Shown here: one piece after another, positions 26,383 to 35,134 of the stretch
Layout: each line of letters begins with the position of its first letter
Numbering within the stretch: the stretch's first letter is position 1
Assembly: GCF_003664035.1 (NCBI RefSeq)
Contig: NZ_RCCK01000010.1
Location: 930,001 to 994,000 of the forward strand
From: Pedobacter alluvionis
GTDB taxonomy: Bacteria > Bacteroidota > Bacteroidia > Sphingobacteriales > Sphingobacteriaceae
DNA: 64,000 nucleotides
Reading direction: 5' to 3'
The notes under the pieces: model-generated
Database searches by the model: none
Seen by the model: the letters and a program-made list of their open reading frames with translations, nothing else
What the model was told of the DNA's origin: nothing
Translations under genes and position numbers: made by a program

Positions 26383-27081
26383 CTACAACACTTTTTTAGC
26401 CAAATTTTTAATTTCATCTTTAATTTTTTGGTCAAAAACAGCTTTTAAAACTCCGGTTTTCAAGTTGTAAACAAAATATTCAACTTCATCTTTGTCGTTA
26501 AATTCTTTATCACCATTCGAATCCTTGACTAGATCCATTAATATTAAATCATGTTTGTCATCAATCTTCCAGCTGCTAAGGTCATAATTGTTTGGAGATA
26601 TTCTTGTAAAAGACTTTCCTTGCAGGTTAGAGAGGTAAAGTTTTTTTGGATCTTTAGGGGTTAATTTTTTATCTCCATCATTATCCGAATCGGTAATGTT
26701 ATAATAGATAAATTGGTCGGATAACGTTGTTTGTCGATTGTTGGGATTTTCTGAATGGCCAATGCTGAAAGAATTAATAATTATTTTTGCGTTTGTTAGC
26801 AATTCATTTTTACCTGAAATAATGTTGTAAAAGATGAGGTTCCAATGATTTGTACTCACTTCCCTTTTATAGCTTTCGTTGTCATCATTATCATTTAATT
26901 TTAGTGGGTATAGAAGGATATCTGTTTTGTTGATAATGATAGGAGAACCATATTGGATTTTGGGCTGACTCTTGGTTTGTGTGTTAGTGGTTTCATGTGT
27001 AGAGATGGTTTTGCTGTCTTCGGTACAGGCTGAAGCAAGTATGATTAGTCCTAATAATGTTGTTGTGATTACTTTTTTCAT
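26383..27081 (-). CDS. Lipoprotein with two EF-hand-like loops
   Basis: 232 residues. Lipoprotein signal with LIILASAC, Cys at about 19. The body has no family I recognise. Two acidic loops look like calcium-binding EF-hand/dockerin loops: DSDNDGDKKLTPKD near 130-143 and DSNGDKEFNDKDE near 188-200. Both follow membrane-distal beta-rich segments (FIYYNITDSD, LILMDLVKDS). Calcium-dependent folding at the cell surface or in the periplasm is an inference. Stands alone between sucC and a small membrane protein. Confidence 0.8.
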   Translation of the reverse strand: MKKVITTTLLGLIILASACTEDSKTISTHETTNTQTKSQPKIQYGSPIIINKTDILLYPLKLNDNDDNESYKREVSTNHWNLIFYNIISGKNELLTNAKIIINSFSIGHSENPNNRQTTLSDQFIYYNITDSDNDGDKKLTPKDPKKLYLSNLQGKSFTRISPNNYDLSSWKIDDKHDLILMDLVKDSNGDKEFNDKDEVEYFVYNLKTGVLKAVFDQKIKDEIKNLAKKVL

Positions 27082-27190
27082 TGTCGTTAATTTTGTGAGT
27101 GTAATTTAAACAAAAATAAAGTTGTTGTGAATTTTGTCTCCCAAGGCACATAACATAGCAGAATGATAAAACGATAGTTGCATCACAATC

Positions 27191-27499
27191 TTAGTTTCCC
27201 GCAAACGGTGTCCCAAAAATACCAACCGCCAGTTCTGCCCAGATGAGAAATAGCAAAAGCAAAATGACAACAAGAAATATTGTTCTTAACGCGCCGGCTT
27301 TTAAATTTCTAATCACCAGTTCGATGGCCAAACCCGTGCTGAGCAATAAAATTCCTGCGGTTACAAAATCAGGTAGCGTCCAATCCACCTCATCGGTAAA
27401 TTGCATAGCCACCAATGGAATGACCAATAAAAATGCCGTTACGCTTAAAATGATGATCATTCTTAGTTTACTTGAATTAAGTGTTACTTGATTTTTCAT
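27191..27499 (-). CDS. Small membrane protein, unknown function
   Basis: 102 residues with three hydrophobic helices (about 13-32, 42-62, 70-92) and short polar ends. No family recognised. Its hydrophobic pattern and length recur in Bacteroidota hypothetical proteins. The frame is free of stops and has a plausible ATG preceded by AT-rich sequence. Confidence 0.65.
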   Translation of the reverse strand: MKNQVTLNSSKLRMIIILSVTAFLLVIPLVAMQFTDEVDWTLPDFVTAGILLLSTGLAIELVIRNLKAGALRTIFLVVILLLLFLIWAELAVGIFGTPFAGN

Positions 27500-27629
27500 G
27501 ATTTTTATAATATGATATATGATTTAAATCGTTAATAATTAAACCTTTGCTTCCCGGTGCGAAATTGCACCGGGAAAACTGAATCCAACAAAAGTTTAGT
27601 AAAGGCGAGAGGTTAATTGTAATTGTCTG

Positions 27630-28223
27630 TTAGTAATTTAAGCGATACCAGTTCTTTTCGATTTTAAAATTATTTTCTTTGGCTGTTGATTGAATTTCGT
27701 ACTCCAGCCGCATAATTTCATTTGGATCATTTGTGTAAACAAATGCGGAATAGTGGTCCAAAAAGCCACGATTAATAAAAAAGGTTACTGTAAACTGATT
27801 TTTTGCATTTGCAAATACTAGAATATCGTTCCCCCCATTTGATAATAATGAATATTTGAATTCATCTAAATGAAGGGAAGGCTTTTCAGGATTATATTTG
27901 ATACTTCGAATTTTAAGTTTTTCAATAATTTCTTCCCGCTGACTTTTTCTAAGGTGCCAATCAATTTTTTCGAAGAAATCCTCACTAAAGAGTGAAATTG
28001 TGCCTAAGGTGATACCGAAAATTAAAGCTGTAACATGAAATTTATTTGCTTTCACTCTTTTTGCAACAATCGTGTATAGTAGTAATGCTGAAAGAAAGAA
28101 TCCAAAAAATATATACGGCACTAAGAATACGATAGCTTCAAACCCCGATATATAGAAGTATATAAATGGTCCTTGAAAAATAGCCAGAAGAATAACTGAT
28201 AAAGCGAGCAGATTCTTTAACAT
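27630..28223 (-). CDS. Membrane-anchored protein, unknown function
   Basis: 197 residues: three N-terminal helices (about 4-24, 28-52, 64-80), then a soluble domain (about 85-197) with alternating strands (RSIKYNPEKPSLHLDEFKYS and FTVTFFINRGF). No family recognised. It starts 3 bp after the stop of the DUF4173-like gene and is probably cotranscribed with it and the regulator cluster. Confidence 0.7.
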   Translation of the reverse strand: MLKNLLALSVILLAIFQGPFIYFYISGFEAIVFLVPYIFFGFFLSALLLYTIVAKRVKANKFHVTALIFGITLGTISLFSEDFFEKIDWHLRKSQREEIIEKLKIRSIKYNPEKPSLHLDEFKYSLLSNGGNDILVFANAKNQFTVTFFINRGFLDHYSAFVYTNDPNEIMRLEYEIQSTAKENNFKIEKNWYRLNY

Positions 28224-28226
28224 ATT

Positions 28227-29795
28227 CTATTTTTTTTGAAGATTAAGCCCAAAATATTCTGCAGTATTCCAGTCCTGTAAATTCCAAGATAACCAGCTTT
28301 GCTGCTCATAACGCTCTTTAAAATAACCAATCCTTTGATCTAATTTTCTCATCAATGCTTCTTCCGGCTGGTCTACTTTAGCAATTTCCGAGTCGTTATT
28401 CTTAGAAGGATGGATCTTTGACCGGTTTTTATCAAGAATAGGAAGTGTTTTTTCTGACAGAGAAGTTAAATAATAAGGATCGATAGAAACGGCATCAACA
28501 TGATTCAGGTTATATTTCACGATTAAGACATCCCAGTTAATGAGCGTAAAAGTCAGCAATAATGCAAACCAGATATTTCCGTTCACCTTGAAAAGGTAGA
28601 ATATTGTTTTCTGTCTGGCTACTTTAAAATAAACGGTTGCCAAACCAATGATACAAAGAGTGGCAAATACCAAAACACCGATTCTTTTATGCGTTAAGCC
28701 ATGAAATTCGATATAATAGCCATCGCGGATGAAGACTGAGATGATCAGGATAAAATTCTGAATCATCCAGGTATAGGCCAATAACCTTAAGGTTTTACTT
28801 TTATGATAAAAGTTTAAGTTTCCCCTAAAATAATAGAGGATAACAACCATAGCCATTACAATACTGAAAATCAATGAATTTGTACCCTGATGCAGTTCTC
28901 CTGAAAAATTGCCCGAAGGTTCATAGCCAAACCAAAGTGTGGTAATATCAATGGTATTTAACATTAGCAATAAAAGGTTAAGTGCTGCGAATGAGATGAT
29001 ACCCACGATGTACTCCGTTTTTAGTGCCATTTTTCGGGTCAGCAAGTTGCCGGTAAATGTTTCTGCAACATTGTACCATATCGTTTTCTGACCTAAGCTT
29101 CTTCTCATCCGTATCAATTGCTCTTTACATTTCAACTCAGCTTTTTCGAGGCTTTTATCAAAAAATGCAAACAGTAAACCTGCAGTTAAAGCCAATCCAA
29201 AGCAAAAATGTATGATGCGATCAAAATTCAAGTCTTTAAAAAAGAAGTGAAATGCATTATCTAAAAAGTTGCCAATGCTCGTTAAGATTGTCTCTGCATA
29301 ATGTGCAAAAACATCACTTGCAGCTGCATACAGACATGAAAATATGATTACAATGATGATGGGTATGAAAATATATTTAATCAAAGTAAAAACGGGCTTA
29401 AGGCTCACATTGCCAATACTGATTTGGCTGAGGTGTTTTATCGCATTAAACGGCACCGTTACCATCTGTAAAATGGCCGCTAAAAAAGCAGTAAAAATGG
29501 TCCTGATTTGTTGATGATGACCAAAACCAATAAATAATAGTAAGCTGATGTAATAGGTTGCCACAGATAAATCCGAATTGTTAATAACTACCAGTACTGC
29601 TGCCAGCAAATGTGCCAGGCCGTAAATTTTCAGTTTGGTGCTTTTGGCCACATCCGGATTAATAAAGGTGCTTACCAAGAGGTATATACTGTAAATAAGC
29701 AAATTGAGCGCAAGTCTTTCTTCCCAAAAGAGAAAAGTAAACAGCAGGCCGCCCACTAGGACGGAGAGTAGCAAGAGGTTGGACTTATTTTTCAT
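28227..29795 (-). CDS. DUF4153/DUF4173-like polytopic membrane protein
   Basis: 522 residues with roughly a dozen hydrophobic segments from residue 5 to about 440 and a charged C-terminal tail (about 460-522). The region TLRLLAYTWMIQNFILIISV followed by FHGLTHKRIGVLVF is characteristic of the DUF4173/DUF4153 group. These are often next to small winged-helix regulators in Bacteroidota, as here (30165-30461). Molecular function unknown. Which of the two related DUF numbers fits is uncertain. Confidence 0.8.
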   Translation of the reverse strand: MKNKSNLLLLSVLVGGLLFTFLFWEERLALNLLIYSIYLLVSTFINPDVAKSTKLKIYGLAHLLAAVLVVINNSDLSVATYYISLLLFIGFGHHQQIRTIFTAFLAAILQMVTVPFNAIKHLSQISIGNVSLKPVFTLIKYIFIPIIIVIIFSCLYAAASDVFAHYAETILTSIGNFLDNAFHFFFKDLNFDRIIHFCFGLALTAGLLFAFFDKSLEKAELKCKEQLIRMRRSLGQKTIWYNVAETFTGNLLTRKMALKTEYIVGIISFAALNLLLLMLNTIDITTLWFGYEPSGNFSGELHQGTNSLIFSIVMAMVVILYYFRGNLNFYHKSKTLRLLAYTWMIQNFILIISVFIRDGYYIEFHGLTHKRIGVLVFATLCIIGLATVYFKVARQKTIFYLFKVNGNIWFALLLTFTLINWDVLIVKYNLNHVDAVSIDPYYLTSLSEKTLPILDKNRSKIHPSKNNDSEIAKVDQPEEALMRKLDQRIGYFKERYEQQSWLSWNLQDWNTAEYFGLNLQKK

Positions 29796-29813
29796 TTTTA
29801 AAAGTTTTGATGA

Positions 29814-30116
29814 TTAGTTTAGGACTAAAAAGCAATAAAATATGCTTAGGGGGATGTTTAGGAGCATGAAGAACATTATAGTCGCAATTTTTCGCCAATG
29901 GTTTTGTTGCCTGAAGCACTCGAGGAGGAGGACGAGGAAAAATACACCATTTATTACGGTAGCAAAATAAATGTAGAACAGTCCGACGAACATCAGTTCG
30001 TTAACTTTTAGCGCAAAGTATGCCAAAAGTATAATGGTGCCAATCGAGGCAGAACACACGGCCATCCATTTGCCAGTTTCAATGAGTTCAGGTCTTTTTA
30101 TTTCTTTTTTTTTCAT
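29814..30116 (-). CDS. Small membrane protein in winged-helix regulator cluster
   Basis: 100 residues with a Lys-rich start (MKKKEIKRPEL) and three helices (about 20-40, 46-68, 78-98). The start is the ATG at 30116; an in-frame TTG at 30140 lies inside the palindromic operator-like site and is unlikely to be used. That palindrome (30128-30142) lies 12 nt upstream and recurs before the gene starting at 31099, so the gene probably answers to the cluster's regulator. Confidence 0.75.
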   Translation of the reverse strand: MKKKEIKRPELIETGKWMAVCSASIGTIILLAYFALKVNELMFVGLFYIYFATVINGVFFLVLLLECFRQQNHWRKIATIMFFMLLNIPLSIFYCFLVLN

Positions 30117-30127
30117 TTTTAAAAGTG

Positions 30128-30142
30128 CTTTGTATTTCAAAG
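30128..30142 (-). promoter_or_regulatory. CTTTG-N5-CAAAG palindrome, copy 2
   Basis: CTTTGAAATACAAAG on the minus strand, followed by CACTTTTAAAAATG. Twin of the site at 31110-31124. Candidate operator for the winged-helix protein encoded at 30165-30461. Confidence 0.6.
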
Positions 30143-30164
30143 TAAGTAGTTAAAAAAAAATAGC

Positions 30165-30461
30165 TTATAGCTTTCTAATCATTTTTTCAAGTGCATCTAA
30201 ATGTGCTTTAAAGGCTTGTTTGCCCAACGCCGTAATAGAGTAGGTGGTGCTGGTTTTGCGGCCAATAAAACCTTTGTGTACTTTAATAAAATCAGCCTGT
30301 TCCAAAGTATTCAGGTGCGAGGCCAGGTTGCCATCAGTCAACTCAAGCATTTGTTTCAGGTCGTTAAAACCAATTTCATCATTTACCACCAGGACAGACA
30401 TAACGCCCAACCTAATCCGGCTATCGAATATTTTATTTAAATCTGCTATTGGGTTTTTCAT
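30165..30461 (-). CDS. Winged-helix transcriptional regulator (HTH_34/ArsR-like)
   Basis: 98-residue winged-helix protein: NKIFDSRIRLGVMSVL, then recognition region FNDLKQMLELTDGNLASHLN, then wing KVHKGFIGRKTSTTYSITAL and dimerisation helix. This group (PF13601-like) usually represses nearby membrane-protein genes. It begins 2 bp after the stop of the 211-residue membrane protein, hence cotranscribed and likely autoregulated through the palindrome at 31110. Confidence 0.92.
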   Translation of the reverse strand: MKNPIADLNKIFDSRIRLGVMSVLVVNDEIGFNDLKQMLELTDGNLASHLNTLEQADFIKVHKGFIGRKTSTTYSITALGKQAFKAHLDALEKMIRKL

Positions 30462-30463
30462 CC

Positions 30464-31099
30464 TTACTGACCTCTCTCATATTTAAAATACATTAAAAGA
30501 CCATAAACAATGTGCAATACACCAAAGCCAAAAGCCCAAAAAAATAAGCCATAACCCACGTAAAACATGCATATCAATCCAAGTATTACCTCGCAAAGTC
30601 CCAGGTAGCGAATGTCGCTGTAGGTATATTTACTGGCATTAATAAGCCCTAAGCCATAAAAAATTAAACAACTCGGCGCAATAATGGCATAAGTGTTCGG
30701 ATGGTTAATCAATAAGGCAATAATGAATAAACCTCCTGCAAACAATGGAATAAATAAGTTAATTAAAAGTGATTTAGAGGTTTTATCCCAGATGGGAAGA
30801 TTATTTTTCTGACTTTTTCTATAGGTAAACAGAATGCCGCCGGCTAAAGCAATTACTAAAACAAAGATACCAAGTTTTATCAGGTTAAACTCCAGGTCCA
30901 TTTCTCCATTTACACCATAACCGTAACCCCGTTTATTAATGAATTTGTTAATCTCATCATTTGCAAAATAAGCCCCGATTAAAGCGATAACGCCTGCAAA
31001 AACGCCAGATAATCCACTTAAAGAAATGAATCTTGATGACCTGTCCATCATCTGTCTGATATCTTTCAGGGTATTTAATTGTTCTTCCGGAGTGTTCAT
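30464..31099 (-). CDS. Membrane protein cotranscribed with winged-helix regulator
   Basis: 211 residues. A soluble N-terminal helix (about 1-20, NTLKDIRQMMDRSSRFISLS) precedes about six helices in pairs (about 25-45, 72-92, 110-132, 138-155, 165-205). It resembles the membrane proteins that pair with HTH_34 regulators in Bacteroidota. Promoter and palindrome lie directly upstream (31110-31150). First gene of a probable minus-strand operon 31099 to 30165. Confidence 0.8.
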   Translation of the reverse strand: MNTPEEQLNTLKDIRQMMDRSSRFISLSGLSGVFAGVIALIGAYFANDEINKFINKRGYGYGVNGEMDLEFNLIKLGIFVLVIALAGGILFTYRKSQKNNLPIWDKTSKSLLINLFIPLFAGGLFIIALLINHPNTYAIIAPSCLIFYGLGLINASKYTYSDIRYLGLCEVILGLICMFYVGYGLFFWAFGFGVLHIVYGLLMYFKYERGQ

Positions 31100-31109
31100 T
31101 TTAAAAGTG

Positions 31110-31150
31110 CTTTGTTTTCCAAAGTTAAATAAGAAAATGATATTTGCAAA
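31110..31150 (-). promoter_or_regulatory. Promoter with overlapping palindromic operator candidate
   Basis: TTTG (31147-31150), 19-bp spacer, TAACTTTG (31120-31127). The palindrome CTTTGGAAAACAAAG (31110-31124) contains the TTTG of the -7 box, so a bound repressor would block the promoter. CACTTTTAAAATG follows, as at the twin site. Confidence 0.75.
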
Positions 31151-31305
31151 ATTATTTTTTCCCTTCGGTATGATTACACCGATTCAGAGATTACACCGAT
31201 CCTAATAGCCCGGTCATTTGTGACTGGTTTTTCTAATTTTAGCTTTGGTCTTTAGTCTTTCTGCTTTGGCCTTTTCTCTTTAACCTTTTTTATTAAATTT
31301 GAGGC

Positions 31306-31956
31306 ATGCTAAAAGCCACTGGAATAAGAAAATCGTACGGAAATCTGCAAATTTTAAAAGGCGTTAATTTTGAAGTACAAAAAGGGGAGATTGTAAGTAT
31401 TATTGGGCCTTCTGGTGCAGGTAAAAGTACTTTGTTGCATATTTTAGGAACATTGGATAAACCTGATGAAGGATTCGTAGAATTAAAAGGTACGGTTATA
31501 AACAAATTGAGCGGCGATTTATTGAGTACTTTCCGAAATCAGAATATCGGATTTGTATTTCAGTTCCATCATTTGTTGCCCGAATTTAGTGCTATCGAAA
31601 ATATCTGTATTCCTGCATTTATTGCCAAAACCAATAAAAAACAGGCTGAAAATAGGGCGCTTGAGCTGTTAGATCTGTTCGGACTTAAAGATAGGGGGCA
31701 GCATAAGCCCAATCAGCTGTCTGGAGGTGAACAGCAACGGGTGGCCATTGCCAGGGCGCTGATCAATAACCCTTCAATTATATTGGCTGATGAACCTTCT
31801 GGGAATTTAGACTCTGAAAATGCAGCAGGATTACATCAACTGTTTGTGACGTTGCGCGATAATTTCCAGCAAACTTTTGTAATTGTTACGCACAACGAAC
31901 ACCTTGCAAAAACCAGCGACCGTGTGGTAAGCATGAAAGACGGTTTAATTGTTTAA
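31306..31956 (+). CDS. lolD: ABC transporter ATP-binding protein, LolD-like
   Basis: 216-residue ATPase of the LolCDE/MacB class: Walker [10 protein letters not shown], signature [15 protein letters not shown], Walker [14 protein letters not shown]-loop VTHNEHL. In the family LolD releases outer-membrane lipoproteins from the inner membrane to LolA (encoded at 59809 here). No permease is adjacent, which is usual in Bacteroidota. TAAATTTG (31294-31301) ends 4 nt before the ATG. Assignment to Lol rather than another MacB-type exporter rests on similarity alone. Confidence 0.85.
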   Translation: MLKATGIRKSYGNLQILKGVNFEVQKGEIVSIIGPSGAGKSTLLHILGTLDKPDEGFVELKGTVINKLSGDLLSTFRNQNIGFVFQFHHLLPEFSAIENICIPAFIAKTNKKQAENRALELLDLFGLKDRGQHKPNQLSGGEQQRVAIARALINNPSIILADEPSGNLDSENAAGLHQLFVTLRDNFQQTFVIVTHNEHLAKTSDRVVSMKDGLIV

Positions 31957-32037
31957 GGTCATGATCATTCTCTAATTCAGTCATTCGATCACTTAATCAT
32001 TCATCAATTACTAATTTATTCATTCAATCATTATACC

Positions 32038-32517
32038 TTGAAAATACTGATAACAGGGGGGAACAATGCCAAGGCTTTGAAGCTGATGAAAGCTTTCCCC
32101 AGCCATTTTGTACTACTGGCTGATTATGGTGATGTGCCGGCGATAGTTACTGAAAACTATGCCTTTTCATCGCTGGGGCTGCTCAATAAAGATAGCATTG
32201 CTCATATTCTATTAAATTTTTGCATCACAGAAGCCATAGATTGTATTATCCCTTTACATGAGTATGAGGTTTTGCCACTGGCTAAATCTGCAGTGCTTTT
32301 CGGGGAATATGGAATCCAGGTACTTTTGCCCAATGCTGATGTAATTGCTGACTATTTAACTGCAGAAAAGATTACTCGTCAGAATTTTGCGGTGTTTATT
32401 CATGGTGACCGGATTTTTTCAACCGAAGAGGAGCTTGTTCCTAAAAATGGTTCTTCAAACCTGAATGGGGTTTTTGGCTTTAACAATGCTGATGATTTAA
32501 AACTATTTACAATTTAA
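32038..32517 (+). CDS. Pre-ATP-grasp-like protein without ATP-grasp domain
   Basis: 159 residues starting with TTG; the N-terminus MKILITGGNNAKALKLMKAF is a Rossmann-like first strand and glycine turn, and CIIPLHEYEVLPLAKSAVLF matches the end of a pre-ATP-grasp domain. The protein stops where an ATP-grasp catalytic domain would normally follow, so it is either a stand-alone binding domain or a shortened relic. One base separates it from the HAD-like gene, suggesting they act together. Upstream spacer is made of ATTCAATCATT words. Confidence 0.7.
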   Translation: MKILITGGNNAKALKLMKAFPSHFVLLADYGDVPAIVTENYAFSSLGLLNKDSIAHILLNFCITEAIDCIIPLHEYEVLPLAKSAVLFGEYGIQVLLPNADVIADYLTAEKITRQNFAVFIHGDRIFSTEEELVPKNGSSNLNGVFGFNNADDLKLFTI

Positions 32518-32518
32518 C

Positions 32519-33127
32519 ATGGATGCAAACCAATACGTTAAAGATAAGCAGATCGTAATTTTTGAATTGGATGATGTGTTATTTCCAGAGAAAGATTATT
32601 TACTACAGGTTTATTATCTGTTTGCCCAGTTTATAGAGTACACCGAGCAAAAAAGCGCACAGCCCATTCTCGGGTTTATGCGTAGCGAATATGAAAATAA
32701 TGGCGCAGAAAAACTTTTTGAAAAAACAGCAAACCAGTTCGGCATTGATCCAAAATATAAGTATAATTTCGACCTCCTGCATCAAAATGCACGCTTGACT
32801 TTAAAGCTTTTGCTTTATAAAAATATGCTCGAATTTATGCAGGAACTTATAGTAGACCGTAAACAAATTGTTATTGTAACGGCTGGCAACCCTGAGCAAC
32901 AACTTAATAAAATTAAGCAAACAGAGTGGAATGGGCTGGAGCAATATCTAACCGTATACTTTGTTGATGAACTTGGTCAATCTAAAGCGGAAATTTTTCA
33001 GAACATACTAAACAGTAGTAATTTATCTGCAAATGAAGCGCTAGTTGTTGGTGCAAATAAAATTGATGAGCAACAATCTAAATTAATTAATTTGCCGTAT
33101 ATTGTGTCACTAGAAATTTACAAATAA
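32519..33127 (+). CDS. HAD-superfamily hydrolase-like protein with altered nucleophile
   Basis: 202 residues with a HAD fold pattern. Motif I reads IFELDDVLFPEKDYL at 14-28, where canonical enzymes have D-x-D; the nucleophile position (residue 16) is Glu while Asp18 is retained. A helical cap (about 30-110), motif II VIVTAGNP (Thr near 121) and a late VGANKIDEQQ segment in place of the GD/DD motif follow. Loss of the nucleophilic Asp suggests no phosphatase activity, or a binding role. Cotranscribed with the pre-ATP-grasp-like gene and followed after 2 bp by the S41 peptidase gene. Confidence 0.8.
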   Translation: MDANQYVKDKQIVIFELDDVLFPEKDYLLQVYYLFAQFIEYTEQKSAQPILGFMRSEYENNGAEKLFEKTANQFGIDPKYKYNFDLLHQNARLTLKLLLYKNMLEFMQELIVDRKQIVIVTAGNPEQQLNKIKQTEWNGLEQYLTVYFVDELGQSKAEIFQNILNSSNLSANEALVVGANKIDEQQSKLINLPYIVSLEIYK

Positions 33128-33129
33128 GT

Positions 33130-34671
33130 ATGCTTAGAAAATTTATTTCGCAAAATGCATTTTTATATGCTTTGCTTATTGTGGTTGGATTTACCTTGTC
33201 GTGTAAAAAATCGAATAATAATCCTGATGCCAATACAGATGTTGAATCCAATCTGTTGCAAACACCAACCAGCGATCGGACACTACTCACTAAAGACTCT
33301 ATCTTTCTGTACGCCAAGCAAACTTATTATTGGAATAAGAGTTTGCCTACTTACGATAAATTCAATCCAAGAGCTTTTTCATCCAATGAGAAATTGCTGT
33401 ATGCAATGACTCAGATTGCAATTAATCCGCAAACAAACAAACCATACGAGTATGTAGAGCGTTCAACCTCTCCTAAATATTCTTTTATAGATGATGGTTC
33501 TGTGGCTGGACAGTTAGGTGGCGTGAATGGTGATTTTGGATTTTCGGTGTTTTTTGCAGGAGATAACGATCTAAGGATTAAATATGTGTATGCTGCATCA
33601 CCTGCTGCTGGTCAGGGACTAAAAAGAGGGTATCAGATTATAAAAATTAATGGTAATTCAACCATAAATACTAGTGATGCCAGTATTAATTATGTAGTGA
33701 ATGCGATTTTTGGATCCAGTACTACTGTTGCCTTAACTGTTTTAAAACCTGATCAGACCACTCAGGATGTAACGGTAACTAAGGCTGAATATAATGTTGA
33801 CCCAATATTATTTAGTAAGACATATACCATTGGCGCTAAAAAAGTTGGGTATATTGTTTTTAACACATTTACAACAAATTCTGCGCCTTTGCTAGATAAG
33901 GCTTTTACTCAATTTACTACAGACGGTATTACCGAACTAATTGTAGATTTAAGGTATAATGGTGGCGGATCGGTACAAACATCAGAGGCCTTTGCCAACC
34001 TCATTGCACCTTCTGAACAAAATGGAAAAGTAATGTATACCACTTACTGGACACAAACCATGCAGGATGATCAAGCCACAATTCTTCAGAACCAAAAGTT
34101 TTATGCTAAAGGCAGCGATAATGTTACCCGTTTGTATTCGTATTTCGATTATTCTTATAAACCTACAGTTGCAGCCGGAAACCAGGAGGTTTTTGCTAAA
34201 CGTGGTTCGCTTAATGGCTTAACAAGGGTTTACTTTATTGTAACAGGTGGAACAGCGTCTGCCAGTGAGTTGTTAATTAATAATTTGAAACCTGTGATCG
34301 ATGTTAAATTGATCGGCAAGAAAACTTATGGCAAACCAGTTGGCTTTTTCTCTATCCGTATTGATAAAAATGACTTATATATTCCTCAGTTTGAAACCAA
34401 AAATCAATTAAATCAAGGTGGTTACTTCGATGGAATGGCTGTTGATAAAGATATTTTTGATGATGTAACCAAAGATTTTGGAGATACCTCAGAAAAACTA
34501 TTAGCACAGGCTTTATACTATTCGGCCAATGGAAATTTCTCTGCTTTACTGAAAGACAATGCCATTAGCAGTACCTCACCACTATCTAAAACCCGTGTTG
34601 AAGATTTATCTGGTAAAATGGACCATGAATTTAAAGGAATGGTTGAAACCAGAAAGCAGAAGTTTAAATAA
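33130..34671 (+). CDS. S41-family C-terminal processing peptidase, lipoprotein
   Basis: 513-residue secreted serine peptidase. Lipoprotein signal with lipobox TLSC (Cys at about 25), then a low-complexity linker, a PDZ domain (about 120-210, GQGLKRGYQIIKINGN), and a tail-specific protease domain with LIVDLRYNGGGSV, catalytic Ser in GTASASEL (about 377) and Lys in GKKTYGKPVG (about 398-402). Likely surface- or periplasm-anchored. Starts 2 bp after the HAD-like gene; a strong terminator follows. Confidence 0.92.
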   Translation: MLRKFISQNAFLYALLIVVGFTLSCKKSNNNPDANTDVESNLLQTPTSDRTLLTKDSIFLYAKQTYYWNKSLPTYDKFNPRAFSSNEKLLYAMTQIAINPQTNKPYEYVERSTSPKYSFIDDGSVAGQLGGVNGDFGFSVFFAGDNDLRIKYVYAASPAAGQGLKRGYQIIKINGNSTINTSDASINYVVNAIFGSSTTVALTVLKPDQTTQDVTVTKAEYNVDPILFSKTYTIGAKKVGYIVFNTFTTNSAPLLDKAFTQFTTDGITELIVDLRYNGGGSVQTSEAFANLIAPSEQNGKVMYTTYWTQTMQDDQATILQNQKFYAKGSDNVTRLYSYFDYSYKPTVAAGNQEVFAKRGSLNGLTRVYFIVTGGTASASELLINNLKPVIDVKLIGKKTYGKPVGFFSIRIDKNDLYIPQFETKNQLNQGGYFDGMAVDKDIFDDVTKDFGDTSEKLLAQALYYSANGNFSALLKDNAISSTSPLSKTRVEDLSGKMDHEFKGMVETRKQKFK

Positions 34672-34689
34672 TTATTAATGTTTTTTTCA

Positions 34690-34729
34690 AAAGGGCCAGT
34701 TTTGTATTTCAAATCTGGCCTTTTTTTTA
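34690..34729 (+). terminator. Rho-independent terminator after S41 peptidase gene
   Basis: GGCCAG (34694-34699) pairs with CTGGCC (34715-34720), extended by AAA/TTT, and followed by eight T. Confidence 0.9.
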
Positions 34730-34816
34730 TATTTATTACAATTTTTGAGTAAATAAGTATTGCTTTTTTTATAAAAAATTGATAAGCTTGTTTAACATTA
34801 ATCGTTAAAGAGACTC

Positions 34817-35083
34817 ATGCCAATAGAAATTGTAGAAAAGGAACATATCAGTTATTTAAATATCATCAATGCTAAGGAAGATCACTCCCGTGAACTGCAA
34901 ACCAAACTTGATGAAGCGCAAAGGTTAGGTAATGAATTTAAATCAAAAGCCGTCATTACTTTTAATACTACCATCGGTCCAAAACGTGTTGATACCACCG
35001 TTTGGGCAGTAACAGAGAAATATATACAGCTAAAAAACAATATTCATATTCCGTTAAAAAGTTTAATTGACATTGATTTTTAA
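34817..35083 (+). CDS. Conserved hypothetical protein, 88 residues
   Basis: Small soluble protein, MPIEIVEKEHISYLNII with an amphipathic helix (about 20-42) and a C-terminal strand-rich half containing KRVDTTVWAVTEKYIQLK and IPLKSLIDIDF. The pattern of beta strands ending in SLIDIDF recurs in small Bacteroidota proteins of unknown role. It lies 51 bp upstream of dprA and may share a transcript with it. Confidence 0.75.
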   Translation: MPIEIVEKEHISYLNIINAKEDHSRELQTKLDEAQRLGNEFKSKAVITFNTTIGPKRVDTTVWAVTEKYIQLKNNIHIPLKSLIDIDF

Positions 35084-35134
35084 GCTTGCTTTAAGGAAAT
35101 AAATCATCCCGAATTTATTTAACCTTATTACATT

